From assembly GCA_963995525.1 (NCBI GenBank), contig OZ023214.1, positions 17,754,088 to 17,818,087 of the forward strand: a stretch of 64,000 nucleotides of DNA. The letters are read 5' to 3'. Positions within the stretch are counted from its first letter, which is position 1, and each line of letters opens with the position of its first letter. Positions 13,132-26,140 of this stretch are shown here, piece after piece. Both the position numbers and the translations under genes were made by a program. Under the pieces are notes generated by a model that had not been told where the DNA came from, searched no databases, and saw nothing but the letters and a program-made list of their open reading frames with translations. The stretch is from Escarpia spicata (lineage: Eukaryota; Annelida; Polychaeta; Sabellida; Siboglinidae).

Positions 13132-13351
13132 CACTACCTTGCCATATGTACATTATATAAAAATACAACCTTCATTAATATAATATCTATGTTATAATAT
13201 TCATTAATTATTATAATTTATAATGAGCCCTACCATAATTCTACAAAAAGCATTTGCTCAGCTAGACCTAGCAACCTGCCACAGATTTACAGCAGAAGCA
13301 GAGAATTCCTTGAGCTAATCAACATAGTAGTTTGCTGTTGATTCACTATTT

Positions 13352-14138
13352 GCAATGTGACTCTGTGCAATGTGACTCTGTGTAATGTGACTCTGTGCAA
13401 TGTGACTCTGTGTAATGTGACTCTGTGCAATGTGACTCTGTGTAATGTGACTCTGCAATGTGACTCTGTGTAATGTGACTCTGTGCAATGTGACTGTGTA
13501 ATGTGACTCTGTGCAATGTGACTCTGTGTAATGTGACTCTGTGCAATGTGACTGTGCAATGTGACTCTGTGCAATGTGACTGTGTAATGTGACTCTGTGC
13601 AATGTGACTGTGCAATGTGACTGTGCAATGTGACTGTGCAATGTGACTGTGCAATGTGACTCTGTGCAATGTGACTGTGCAATGTGACTCTGTGTAATGT
13701 GACTCTGTGCAATGTGACTCTGTGTAATGTGACTCTGTGCAATGTGACTCTGTGCAATGTGACTGTGTAATGTGACTCTGTGTAATGTGACTCTGTGCAA
13801 TGTGACTGTGTAATGTGACTCTGTGCAATGTGACTGTGCAATGTGACTGTGCAATGTGACTCTGTGCAATGTGACTGTGCAATGTGACTCTGTGTAATGT
13901 GACTCTGTGCAATGTGACTCTGTGTAATGTGACTCTGTGCAATGTGACTCTGTGCAATGTGACTGTGTAATGTGACTCTGTGCAATGTGACTCTGTGCAA
14001 TGTGACTGTGCAATGTGACTCTGTGCAATGTGACTGTGTAATGTGACTCTGTGCAATGTGACTGTGTAATGTGACTCTGTGCAATGTGACTGTGCAATGT
14101 GACTCTGTGCAATGTGACTGTGTAATGTGACTCTGTGC
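13352..14138. repeat. 13/15-bp minisatellite with a 200-bp higher-order duplication
   Basis: Tandem units of two lengths: GTGACTCTGTGCAAT (15 bp, with a TAAT variant) and GTGACTGTGCAAT (13 bp, likewise). Total about 790 bp. Segment 13621-13782 is identical to 13821-13982, a 200-bp shift, showing a recent block duplication. All three minus frames are open, up to 325 codons, giving HIAQSHITQSH-type chains. These are artefacts of the repeat. Confidence 0.97.
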
Positions 14139-14320
14139 AGTCCTCCAATCAGTGAGCAGTAGTAGTTGTTGGTAATCTCGCGGTTCGCTCAGTTCGGTAG
14201 TTCGAGAGAGAATCACTACACCTGTAAAAAGGTATGATGTTTTAATAGCAGAGTCTACGTACAAACATGTGGCTTTACCAGCCAGTGCCAGGACTCTGCC
14301 TAGGTTGACACCTCAATCCC

Positions 14321-14701
14321 TTCTAGTTTCTAGTTGTTTCCAGCACTCGGCAACGTTCTATTAACTGACTAGTCTGTATATTTTTGTGGTTACAATGTTA
14401 TGGTCTTATGAGGTCTCATTCAACTAGTCAGCCTTTTCAGAACATTATCGCCAAGCCGACCTTTCTATGCTGGCACTGAGGGTGGTCACTGCCAGGGTGC
14501 TCGTCGTCCTCAGTGGTTCTTTTACGTCCCAAATTGAGACGGGACTGACAATAACGTGATCTCCGAGTCACGAGGGATACACAGTCCCCAATGTTGAGAG
14601 CCAGGTTTTTACACCAAATATACCATACCTGCCCGGTCCGGGTATTGAACTCGGAGCGCTGGCATGTCAGGCGGATGTGCTAACCACTACACTATCGCGC
14701 G
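14321..14701 (-). repeat. SINE-B, minus-strand copy
   Basis: Reverse complement of the copy at 15474-15847. On the minus strand it begins GATAGTGTAGTGGTTAGCAC (A-box-like), then GAGTTCAATACC at the B-box position. A body follows with ACTCGGAGATCACGTTA, CACTCTCAGTGCCAGCAT-like text and CTTATAAGACCATAACATTG-like text, ending GGAAACAACTAGAAACTAGA. The tRNA-like head suggests pol III transcription when it was active. Confidence 0.8.
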
Positions 14702-15473
14702 CCCCCCTTGATGGCTAATGTGTCAAATATACCCTTTTACTAAATACCTGCCGCAGTGTGGCAGCTCTACGACAACTATAGTGTGTAACTATAGAACCTG
14801 CTACAGTAAGTAATCATAATTGTACTAACCACAGTTGACATAGCGATCATTGTTTTCAACTAGTTCTGCGTGACAGATAAACACATTAGCTTACACCTAC
14901 CCATGGAGTAACAAACCAATGTATAGTTTATGGTGGTGCCATCTGGATAATTTATCACCATGCAATTCTTTCGGGTAGGAGAATTTGAGAAAGGGTGTCC
15001 AGAAAAGCACATCATATGTAAACAAGTCCAAATAACGAATCGTGTTTTCTTAAATACATGCACTGCCAATTCGCAGATCAGAGACGAGCGATTCAAGGAA
15101 GCGAATGAACATAGATGTTGGTGGGTGAACCTTGGCGCCCGGTAGGAGATGCATTTGCAATACTCTTGAGTTTGCAAATGAATGATGAGTGTATGAATTA
15201 ATGTCTGTTATATGTGTATGATAAAGGTTGGTCGGCTTCTGTATTAACTTGAGGTGAACCAGAGTTCATTGGTGCGAGAAGCCCCAACATTATATTTTGC
15301 TTTATAATCTAGTTCTTTGATAAGGTCGTACTAGGCTAGGTTCTGTCTACTGCACATGCATGTTGATTGTTCATGAGTGTCTTTGTTTGCATTTAATACT
15401 ATTTATAGAGTTTGAATGCTATTTATGTGTTAGTTACAACTGTCTGCATTTTGTATCAGCCTATGTGTATCAT

Positions 15474-15847
15474 GTGCGATAGTGTAGTGGTAGCACATCC
15501 ACCTGGCATGCCAGTGCTCTGAGTTCGAAACCCAGACCAGGCAGGCATGTATATTTGTAAGAACCTGGCTCCCAATTTTGGGGACTGTGTATCGCTCGTG
15601 ACTCGGAGATCACGTTAATGTCGTAAAAGAACGACTGAGGACTACATGCACCCTGGCAGTAACCACTCTCAGTGCCAGCATAGGAAGGTCAGCTTGGCAA
15701 TAATGTTCTGAAAAAGGCTGACTTTTTAAATAAGACCTTATAAGACCATAACATTGTAACCAATATATACATATATATATATATACAGAGTATTCAGTTA
15801 ATAAAATGTTGCCGAGTGCTGGAAACAACTAGAACCACTAGAACTAG
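15474..15847 (+). repeat. SINE-B, plus-strand copy
   Basis: The head GATAGTGTAGTGGTAGCACA and AGTTCGAAACCCAG match tRNA A- and B-boxes. The body contains GACTCGGAGATCACGTTAAT, CTCAGTGCCAGCATAGGAAG and CATAACATTGTAACC, and the end is GGAAACAACTAGAACC. A (TA)n insertion lies at 15771-15785. It faces the copy at 14321-14701 across about 770 bp. Confidence 0.85.
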
Positions 15848-17367
15848 AGCTCTGAAATCAGACAATGAGGTTTATGTTGCCTTTATGCCACTGTGTGCTT
15901 GTAGTTTGTGTCACCTGTCGTTAATGTACGTAAGATACCCCATCTGTGTTATAACCTGCACTTAGCTACCGTGGCAGTGTTTGTGTGTGTTCATGACGTG
16001 TGTGTACTAGAATTACAATGAAAACTCACCAGTGCACATAGGCAGAGCTGCAGGGGAGCTGCTTGGCTTGTAATAAGTATCGTGACACATTTAATTTTTA
16101 ATATCTTAGGATAATGTTAATGACAATCCCCGTGGATTTTTATTATAGTTCTATTGATTTCATGCGAGCGCAGGCATAAAACATGCTCTACCATGGAACA
16201 TGCATGTAAATATTATGTACGATAATATGTTGCGCTCATGTTCCTCATCATTAATAACTTTGTTGTCATCATCTTAATCAAGTCACTAATGAATATGTAA
16301 AATATATCTGTTTAACAGAGGATTGTACATAAATGGGGAAAATGTTTGACTTTGAACCAGTGGCTTCTTTGTTCATTTGTTAACTGGAACCAAACGGTTA
16401 TTTTGTTAAAACCATTATGCAGAGATTTGTAAATAAATAATTCATATTTAATGCAAACAATACATGGGGAAATAAAAACATCATGTTCTTACTCCAATGG
16501 TAGTTGTAAATGGTTTATATTTCAGTTATGTTGAGTTGTAATCTTGTCATATCTGTGTTTGCAGGTTGAGTTGGAGACAGGATGTCCACAAATAACTGGG
16601 CTCTCCTCCTGACTGACCACTGAGGCCAAGTGGTGGTCATACAGGCTCTGATCACTTCCCACTGACCACTAGTGCCCTAAGCAATGCAGTGTTAATGACC
16701 AGCCAACCCAGCCAGAGTCACTCCCTCAGTCTCATCACATAAGTGCTGCAGTAGACTCAGTGTACCTGCAGCACTCTTCAGCACATGTTGTACTAGTAGT
16801 GTTGTTATTGTCACCTCCTGTTGGTGACAACCCTGTGTTCCTCCTGGACCCCCCAGTGCTGGATGCACACCCCCTGTGTTGGAGGCATTGTCTGCAGTGA
16901 GCCACATGGAGGAATTGTTTAGATTGGCCCAGGTGAAGATTAGTGTGGCTGCTGTTGGTGGTACAGGGGAATGGTGATCAGTCAGAGCAAGATTTGCCTT
17001 CAGTGTGTTATTGCCTGCATCAGTGCTTCATACAGCAGGCTGGAGCTGGTGCAGTGTCTACACTACACACACACTGCTTGTGATGATGGCTTATTTCCAC
17101 ACCACTGACCACTGCTGTGTGCAGCCTAGAATGGACAACAAAGGACAGTCAGTGGAGAGAGCTTTGCAGTAGTTTTGACCACCCTGGACATGGTCACTTC
17201 AAGTGATTTGTGGCACATCTGTACATTCACTCTTATGAAGTGGATATTTATAGCATTTCTCTTATAACTACACAAGTACATTTACTGTGGACAAGCATGG
17301 ATATTTATGTATAGAGCAGTGAAAAATGTAGACTTGCTTGTGCAACTTGTGGTTGAACAACGGAACG
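15848..17367. other. Upstream flank of the RERE gene, no feature defined
   Basis: About 16580-17180 is richer in G/C and full of GACCACTG and CAGTGG motifs but poor in CpG. A TTTGCAG at 16560-16565 could be an acceptor for an untranslated exon. I see no convincing TATA box or CpG island just before exon 1. The true 5' end of the gene is not visible. Confidence 0.4.
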
Positions 17368-17530
17368 ATGGATTTGATACAGAATGATATCAAGCATGAA
17401 CGGAGTGTTGCCATTGGAATATCTCCGGGGCGCACGTCAAAGAGTGTTAAGTGTAGGACAAGTCGGAGTCAGTTCGAAGAGATCCCGTTCTACAGGGACG
17501 AAAGCACAGGGATTACTTACAGGCCATCAG
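17368..17530 (+). CDS. RERE: Atrophin/RERE corepressor, exon 1 (first recognisable coding exon)
   Basis: This exon encodes residues 1-54 plus the first base of codon 55. The start chosen is the ATG at 17368. It has A at -3 and G at +4, and an in-frame TAG lies at 17329-17331. The text is basic and Ser/Arg-rich, then ends in a segment around PFYRDESTGITYRPSG that matches the lead-in to the BAH domain in the atrophin/RERE family. The donor is CAG|GTACGT after 17530, phase 1; the split codon G|AT gives the Asp that opens exon 2. The N-terminus before the BAH is about 50 residues, shorter than I recall for vertebrate RERE, so an upstream exon splicing in after 17331 is possible. The 5' boundary of the exon is not defined. 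The gene product is a nuclear corepressor scaffold. Confidence 0.75.
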
Positions 17531-19192
17531 GTACGTCTCTCATGCTATATACTTATACGTGTCGTCCGGTATGTTTCACAAATTCACACTTTGTGTAACT
17601 CTGTACATTAGGAACATTATGAGTATCTCATTTTCCATTTAGTCATTTACCACTGAATGTCCACTTGCTTTCTAGCTACAATATGCTAACTTCTAAGAGG
17701 GATCATTTGTGGACCTTTAATCCTTTCTTCGATCTCCTTCTCACTAGTCCTTCACTTCTGAGACATACAATTTTAACAATTATGCAGAACAAGTAAAGAA
17801 TGAAAGTAATTAAAACCAGTAAACCATAACGTTTCACTGGTGTTCCTGTTTCAATGTAGGCTACAAGATTACATAACCTGATGGCTCTGCACTGTAATTT
17901 AAGTGCTCCATTATAAATATGTTTGTTTATTGTTTGCCGATATCGAGACACAACTGACACACTGCTTTCAGTCATATGTAATGACAATTGTACAAAAACC
18001 TCTTATATTATATCTCTTAAAAAAAAAAATTAGGACATATTTAGTTCTAACCTATCGATCCCTGTAATTCCTGAGGATTTGAATTAAGCTTGCAGTTGCT
18101 AACACCAGTGTCAAGGGTAAGCCCATCCTATCAAATTGACATAAGTGGCTTAAATGACAGCCTTCTCTGTTAATCTACTCATGTGATTGGCTGTGGCCTG
18201 GATTGATGCTGTCAACGCTGCTCATTGCCAATCTCAGGTGTCTCTCTTTGTCAGAGCTATGGGCATGAATTCATGTTGTTCAGATAAAATTTAATAAGTC
18301 AAAATTTTAACATAATTCTACCAGACTCAAATGGCTAAATTTTATATGGTTTTCATACTGTAATTAAACATTTATTTATGTATGTAAATGTTCACTCATG
18401 ATATATTCCATTCATGCATTCGTACATGCATATGCACACACAGATCCAGATGTGTAGATGTAGTCATTTGTGGTGTGTTTCCATTCGAACAAGCTAAGGA
18501 ATTTACTAGCTACTGCTAAATTAAAAATATTTTAGGGCCTCTGATTTTATATTCATATTGTAGAATGTTATGTAAGTAGGTATGTAGTCCATAATATGCC
18601 ATAATATGCACATACAGTTTGTATGGGTGTGATTGCATGCAGGTTTATGTAACACATGGATTATTGTGAAGGATGGGAATAGATGAGGACGGGACAAACA
18701 ATAGACCTGTTAACAGAATAATCAATCTGGCAGTATAGTAGTACTGCCTGACAGAACTGTAGCCAGTGATGTGTCTTGCAGTAAGCCATAACCTCTCTAC
18801 TCCACTACCAGCTGTGTGCAGAGATCTCTCATTGTGGACTGTACACATAATTCATTAGTGAGGTGTAATTTGTAAGCTGTCTCATCAGCCCAGTGTGGGC
18901 TGTGGGGGGCAGGTTTATTGTTGCTACTGAGAGAGTCATTGGCTTGCTAGATGAATGCCTGCAGGCTGAAGCAATGGCTGGCTGTGGATGGAGAGGGGGG
19001 GTCACTCCCATGTGCTGAGTAGGGGGGGCTGGACTATGCAGATTTTGACAATCAAAGGTATAGATATGCATTGGGATAATATTATGTATATAATTAAACA
19101 CAAACATAACTATGAATAATAATGATATTAAACAATATTTGGTGTAGTATATATGTGCGATTGTGTGTTAAACACAGTGACAGACATTCAAA

Positions 19193-19450
19193 TTCAAAAA
19201 TACCTTTATTGTCCCTCATGGGGAAATTCTCTTGTGTTGTTCGCATAAGTACACATGTGTAACTGGGAACACTGATTCAATGAATTACATATGATTAAAA
19301 TAAAATAGCACAGAACAATCAGCCAGTTGTTAGGAAACATAATTTACACTTACATATCACAGCCATCAATACAGGAACAATTTCATCATCACAGATGCTA
19401 TTTAACTAAGTGGAATACAGTGCAATTACATGATTAAAATAAAATAGAAT
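19193..19450 (-). mobile_element. LINE 3'-end remnant (L2/CR1-like tail)
   Basis: On the minus strand the end reads GAATTTCCCCATGAGGGACA then ATAAAGGTATTTTTGAATTT. This is the kind of 3' terminus common to L2/CR1-type LINEs and SINEs that borrow it, followed by a GAATTTGAATG repeat. ATGATTAAAATAAAATAG-like text occurs twice, at about 19290 and 19431. Confidence 0.5.
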
Positions 19451-20711
19451 AGCAGCAGCATAGTTTTTGTATACATGCATACATGCATGCACATACAAAC
19501 ATGCAATCACCATCCACACATGCATACATGCACAGACTTGCATGTGCATGTGTGCAAACACAAGCATACACACAAGCATGCGTGTATATTAGTTGCATAC
19601 ACACAGTTAAACATGCCTAAACACATACATGTGTACCCACATTTTATTGTCATTGTGATTTGACAAATTAGACTGATGTCGGAACGACACAAGTGTAATG
19701 TTACAAGTTTCAGATACAGCCCCAGTGTAAGTTTGACTATTGCTATTAAAACACAAGTGTACTTCTTTGTTAGATTCAGTGTCATGGTCCTAGTTATTTC
19801 TAATAAGCCTTGTGATTAAATATCTGCAGCAGCCTCTCTGGAGCCCGGCAGTCCAGTGGAGACAATGCTTCAATCCACATCAATGGAAACGTGGTGCATT
19901 CTGAACCTCATTAACTTAATAGGTTCATTGAGAAAAAACGTATGGAAACAAAATAGGGAAAAAACTGTGTAAGATATTACTGCGTAAAACAGGCCTCACA
20001 CAATGTGATTTGTAGACTTAGATGTGCAGTATTAATTTACAGCATGATGTTAGTAAAACCTATAAAAATAATGGAACATACACAAGATTAAATGAGACTG
20101 AGTAAATCAAGTTGGCCTCTGGGATACAAGTTTACATTTGTAATAATCAGAAAATGTCCCCCCTGGCAGATATCTGTTATATTAAATGTAATTTTTACAT
20201 AAATAGCCTTATTTGCACCATAGAACAGAGGTCAGATGTAGACATGCATGCCAATAATTCCAAGATATCGACTCCATTTCCACTCGCAACCAGTTCTAAC
20301 TTAGCAGTTTCAACTGATTAATTCCAGTGGAATTACTCATTCAAAATGACATATTTCGACACATCAAATCAAATCCAAAGATTTCATAAATCCCAAATTA
20401 CCAATTCTAACTCAAGTAAACTTTTGTAGATCTGCATTTCAAGATATGTAGTTTATTTTGAACAACTTAAAAATGCTTCTGTTACCATGCAAAGACAGTG
20501 CTAAAACTTGTAATCAGTTTACATTAGGAATAATTAATGTAATTGGTTTACATTAGGAATATGTAATTGTAACTTTATCTGATCTTAAGATCAGCTCAGC
20601 TTAACTTGGTATGGCGTAATGAGCTAATGAGCTTACTTAGAATTCAAAACAAAACAAGTTGTAGCTCCTACATTTGGAATGGGTCAACTTGCAGAGCTCA
20701 GTGACCATGCC

Positions 20712-20738
20712 TTGTGTGTGTGTGTGTGTGTGCGTGTG

Positions 20739-20782
<44 letters not shown>

Positions 20783-20800
20783 TGTGTGCGCATGCATGTG
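20712..20800. repeat. (TG)n(CGTG)n microsatellite
   Basis: A TG run passes into about 11 GCGT repeats and then TGTGCGCATGCATG. Alternating purine/pyrimidine is nearly unbroken, so it is Z-DNA-prone. Poly-Cys/Val/Arg frames here are artefacts. Confidence 0.95.
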
Positions 20801-21229
20801 TGCATGCCTGGTTGCATGTTAAGAATGTGTGGAGGCCATAGTCTGCCACCCCATCACAACAAACGCCTTAATTGGCTACCTACTCCTCCATTGTTTCGTT
20901 GAGCAGGTATTTCTGAAGCCATGAAGTGGTCAGCCTACTGGTATGTTCTTGTTGTTTCAGATGTGGCTCAGCCATTGTCTGTGTGTTGTTTACAGTTCCC
21001 TGGCTGATTGTTACCAGATGTAGAATAACAGCTGCAATAGATGCAAACAAATTCAATTTTGTTGGTAAAATTGCAGTAATATAAGTAGGAATTTTGATTA
21101 ACTTTATCAAATATATTAATTTCAGTTCAAGCAATTCAATTTAAAAAAGTTGAAAATAAGTCAGTACCAATTTTGGAATTCAGGATTCTGAAATGGAATG
21201 AACTTATGACTGGGCAGATGGGATGCAGG

Positions 21230-21415
21230 TGTAATCTGACAACACTATTTTTGTTAGAATGTTGCCAAATGTATGACATGACAGTTGTCCAAATGTGAAT
21301 CACTAACTGTTGCTACATGCATTCCATTAAATGGTATCTAGACAAATCACCGCAGGACAAAATACCATGGGGACAGAAGGTAGCGGAACGAAATGCCATG
21401 TTGTGCATCACATAA
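21230..21415. repeat. ACAAAATG-type degenerate repeat fragment
   Basis: It includes GCCAAATGTATGACATGACA, GTCCAAATGTGAATCAC and AGGACAAAATACCATGGGGA, spaced like the array at 4.3 kb. It is strongly decayed. Confidence 0.4.
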
Positions 21416-23125
21416 TGTGAATATCAATCAGTATGTGCTACACTCCAACTGTACAGTCTACTAGATATGTTAAAGTAACTTTCAAGGTAAAAGTGATTTT
21501 TTTATTTTTAAAGACATGTCTCCAGGGATATTCACTTTGTGACATTATATCATGTAACATTTTACCACTGGAATCCATTATTAAATACCTTACAAAATAA
21601 CGATTGAATACATTTGTTTTATGTTAGAATATATAAACAAAAGTTACAAATGTATGCATTTTGTGATGCAAATACTCCACAGATTTCCAAGGTTTAATTT
21701 GACCTCTAGAAATTAACTCCAGATATCCAGCATAGATGCCAGTTGGCTCATCTTGTCTCACTCTGTATGGTCAACATAACTGTGGCATGAACTCTCTATC
21801 TCCTCAAATCTCCTGGGCCATTCGACTCTCTCCCTCCAGCTGTGATGTAAGTGGGGAAATAAGCTAGATCAATACACTTCTATACATCTGATGTACTATA
21901 GTGTCTGCATACTCATATGACACTGGTAGGCTTTGAATGCATTGGTGATCTGGTCTTATGACTGAATAAAACATTGAGCTCTAACACAGAAGTAGTTTAT
22001 ACTATTTCCATACTTTTCCTTCTTGAGATTTACCAAATCCACAGCAGTTTTTTTCATTTCCCTATATGAGGTCTTTTATTTCCTTTAACATAGATCCCGT
22101 TTAGAATGATATGTACATTCTAAAGTGATAGAACTAGGGGGGGTAGGGAGGGGCTGAGCACCTCCAATATTTATAGTGGGGGGCTGGATATAGGAATAGC
22201 CCCCAGTGTTTAGGAAAGGGGGTTGCATTTTGGGGTGCAATTGGTGGTTTTGGAAAGCCTCAAGGTGTATTTTTGGGAGAGCCTGAAGGGGTGCAATTGG
22301 AGGTTTTTGATTAGCCACAGCCCCCCCCCCCCCCCAAATATTCACCACATTCTGATGCCAATGACATTTTCTACTCATTCTTAGTCCGATGTTCTTTCCA
22401 GAGTCAGTAAACTCTGAACCGTTGTTATTCAAGTTTATGTTTATCCCTGTGGTTTACCCACGTGTTTCCATTCATAGACATAAGTGCCTGCCGAGTTCCT
22501 TGCACTTGTGTTTATTTATTTGGGCGTAAACATTGTTAACCTACAGAATATATAATCAGTCACTTGGCTGACACAAGGTAGCATTGGCATCTTAGCATTA
22601 CCCTAACTTGAAGGCGAACCATTGTGTTCTGTATCTTGCCTTTTTGTCTGGCTGCATTCCTTATGCAATGAGCCATGGAGGGACTTGGTACACCCAATAA
22701 CCTTCTAAGACGAGTCTACAAAACACAACAAATGTTACTTTAACAAGGTGTATATTAGACGAGCGATGAATCAAACTGCTTCATTAGAAATGCCATGAAA
22801 GTCTGAAAGTCCCAAATGACTAGTTTTCATTGTTCCATAAAGGTAAGCTGTCCATAACAGACATATTGCACAGCCCCGATGATGCTCACTGTGGACATGT
22901 TTTACTGTACACGTGATAATATATATTATATTACATTTATACAAAATGAGTGATACTGTGAGAGAGAATTTTTTCAAAAAACAAAAACAAGAACATTGAA
23001 AGAGTTAATGACATCACTAAGGGACCAATATTGTATAAGTTTACAAGGTCTTCCCCATAAAGTGTATCTATTCTCCCACTTTACAAACTTGTTTGTAAAG
23101 GGCAGTGCATGTGCAGACTAGAACT

Positions 23126-23130
23126 GTACA

Positions 23131-23162
<32 letters not shown>

Positions 23163-23190
23163 CATACATATATATACCGGTATATATACC
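23126..23190. repeat. (TA)n-rich palindromic run
   Basis: TATA runs broken by CATA, ending in TATACCGGTATA and GGTATATATACC-type self-complementary pieces. It has no coding meaning. Confidence 0.85.
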
Positions 23191-24008
23191 ACCGTAGCAT
23201 ACAGCAAACCGTTCCATTACGTGAGATACACTGAAAACATTGCTCTCAAAATCACTAAAATAAGTTTGTTTGGTGCAAATAATTACACACATTATTAAGT
23301 TTCTGGATATACTATGTATGGTAACAGTTAGAAAATTAAACAAAAACATGTATCCACGCAAACAGGGGTCAAAATTTTAAGCAGACCGGCTGTGGTCTGT
23401 TTAAAGTTAAACCAACGATGCAGCAGTGATCTGCCATATGCCTAACTGGTCTGCTTGTGCATTTGGGAATAAGATATTCTGAAGCTGCAGTAATTTTACA
23501 GAATGTCAGGTATTAACAAAATGAAACATTTTCATATTGTAAGCAGAATTTGGAGTAATAAATGACTGTTCAAAATAAGAAAAAATGCAATTTGTCCACC
23601 TTTTCCAACTAGCAAACCTTTCAAGTGTTCTCTTTGGTAAGGAATGCAGTGTAGCTTCATGTGGCTTCAATCACCTTTTGTTGTGTTAAATACTGTTAAT
23701 TAAGACATCTGTTATTAGCGTTGAAGCTTCCTGTGCAGTCTGAATGTCAGTGTGGAATTCACTGACATCTGTGTTAAGTGAGCAGTGGCTATGGGAGAGG
23801 ATCAGGCGAGAGAGAGAGGGGAAAGAAATAGCTGTGTGAATGTCAGCTTGTGTGGTCTAACATCTGAACTGGGGCTTTAAGAAGAGAAGTCAGAGCAATT
23901 TACCAAGGCTGGTTGAGTTGAAAGAAGATGCACCAAAGTACGTCCACAATTGTGGGAGATCTATGGATGCACTTTGCATCGGCTCGTGAAAGGGGCATGG
24001 TATAAGGT

Positions 24009-24103
24009 GGAAACACATGTACACACGCATGCATGCACACACGCATGCATGCACACACGCATGCATGCACGCACGCATGTATGCACACACGCATGCACAC
24101 ACA
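24009..24103. repeat. 16-bp ACACACGCATGCATGC tandem repeat
   Basis: About five units of ACACACGCATGCATGC with GCACGC and GTATGC variants. The unit is largely alternating purine/pyrimidine and contains the palindrome GCATGC. Cys/Met/Ala minus-strand frames over it are artefacts. Confidence 0.9.
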
Positions 24104-25124
24104 GGTTAATTTCACCTTTAAAATAGATGGAATACTCTATGTAATTATCTAACATTCTATGATATTTTATTTAGGCGTTAGAATATTTTCTTATATTTTA
24201 AATCCAATGTTTTCTCCAATTACTGTATGGTCCCTCATCTGTACCAGAACCTTAGGGAAACTACCATAACATACACGAATATTCAGCTAGCTTGGAAAAC
24301 TACCCATTTGAGCCAACTTGTTATGCTATCAAAATGCCATAACCATACGCGATACATATCAATAAATGCAACATGAAGGTAGTAATTGTACTTGTAACCA
24401 TGTGTACAAAACAGCAGAGGTGAGGTTTTTAAATGTGCCTACCTTCAGACTGTTAATCTGCATATTCAGATGCAACTTATCTCTTTTGTAATTATTTATT
24501 TTTAGCTGTAATAATGTTTATATGTTTACCTGTATATAGATCTGTTTTAAACACTGAATATGTATTATATCATTTATAATAATAATAATAAGGTAACTTC
24601 TTTTGCACTAAATCCTCAGAAACCAAGCTCATGAATGTTTATTATTACGTCGACTATTGTAAATTAGCAAGACTTTCTCACTCAATTTATCTATGGCAGA
24701 CTTACCATCTTTTCAACTACCCTGAGTCTTCCTGACAAATCTGACAGAAACAAATCCTACGTTTCTTTAACTGATTTCAGTTTTACAACGACAACTGGTT
24801 CATGCATGTTGGCAACTTAATCTAATTGTCATATATCTGTCAGTGTTGCCATTAATATCAATCTCAATGAACTGACAAGCAGAAAACATAATTTAATTGC
24901 AACCCTTCAATCGATGCTGCTATGAATCATTACAACGCGAGACAGGAGGTTTCATCATTGCCTCCGATGGGGAGATGCATTAGTTTAGTGATAACTGATT
25001 CTGTCTCATGACTAATGTTCCGCCACTTGATAAGATTTACTTTTCTGCTCTGCAGTTAGTTTACTGTGCACAGTGATGTACTGGTATTTTTACATGAACT
25101 CTCATATTACATTGAAACTGGAGT

Positions 25125-25170
25125 GTAGCACAGTAGCACAACGGTAAGAGCTCCGGACTCTCAACTGAGA
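25125..25170 (+). repeat. SINE-A head fragment
   Basis: GTAGCACAGTAGCACAACGG, then TAAGAGCTCCGGACTCTCAA, matches the A-box half of the copy at 8113. It stops before the B-box, at AATAAACAATG. Confidence 0.5.
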
Positions 25171-26039
25171 ATAAACAATGTAAAATATACATTATTATAA
25201 AGAAAAAATTTCTATCCAAAGTTTTTTATCTATATTGTTATCATCAAAATCTCACTGATCACAACAAATTAAGTCACACCATTTTTGTAAAGAAAAATAG
25301 GCATAGCCTTTCAAACCAATAAATTTGCAAGTGCTATCTAATTACATGCATTTGTTTAGCAAGTCTTAAATATGTATACCTTGATATAAGTATACTTCTA
25401 AACTATTTTGCTGTTTGCCTAATGGATATAATCATGTTTATGGTGGTAAATATTTGATATTATTTGGATGACGCTAGCAGCTGAATGGAGTTTGATAGCT
25501 GATTAACCCTGACAGGCCCTTGGTGATTATGTGGCACTGCAGAGATGCATAATCAATACTGCCAGGCACATTTACATCCTCTGAATTTTATTTGAGAATT
25601 TTGAAGTCTGTAGGATCCTTACAGTGGCTGAGCCAACCATTCTATGCCATTTCGTGCACATTTTGTGTATTCCTCAAAACAATTTATTTTGTAATCTAAT
25701 GAATTTTGGCTACATTTTTCATCCTTTTCTGAACAAAATTTAGAAAACTACCAGTTCAACGGATTCCTGGCTGCAGTGGTAATTTAATTTTATGGATGTA
25801 ATCTGGAGATACATTTGTAATTCGATTTATGGCAATAATGAATGTTTTCTGAGTAAACTCACTGTGTTATCTACGAGTAAGTGCATTTCACACCACTTTA
25901 AATATATTATTACTTTTTCCTGGCACTGTGTTTCTGTGAATGTTAGTGTAATTTTATTAAAGGCTAAACACGGACATCTTGCAATACACTGTACTTTAAA
26001 AATTAAACAACAGTTAAATTAAATGAATAAAAATTTATA

Positions 26040-26140
26040 TAAATATATGTGTGTATATATATATATAATATACATATATGCATGTGTGTGTGTGTCATCT
26101 AAAAATATAATTAAATAGTACATATATATATATATATATA
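26040..26140. repeat. Mixed (TA)n and (TG)n simple repeats
   Basis: TATATATATA runs at 26055-26075 and 26122-26141 with a GTGTGTGTGT piece at 26082-26094, in a very AT-rich 300-bp zone. Confidence 0.85.

Noticed and set aside
13287..14264. 325-codon minus-strand frame (HIAQSHITQ repeats)
   Set aside because: All three minus frames are open across the 13/15-bp array; there is no start context, domain or flanking exon.
15474..15560. tRNA gene at the head of SINE-B
   Set aside because: Three copies share a long non-tRNA body; the anticodon arm is not convincing.
16692..16907. 71-codon minus-strand frame upstream of RERE
   Set aside because: No domain or conserved pattern; the area is rich in a GACCACTG-type motif.
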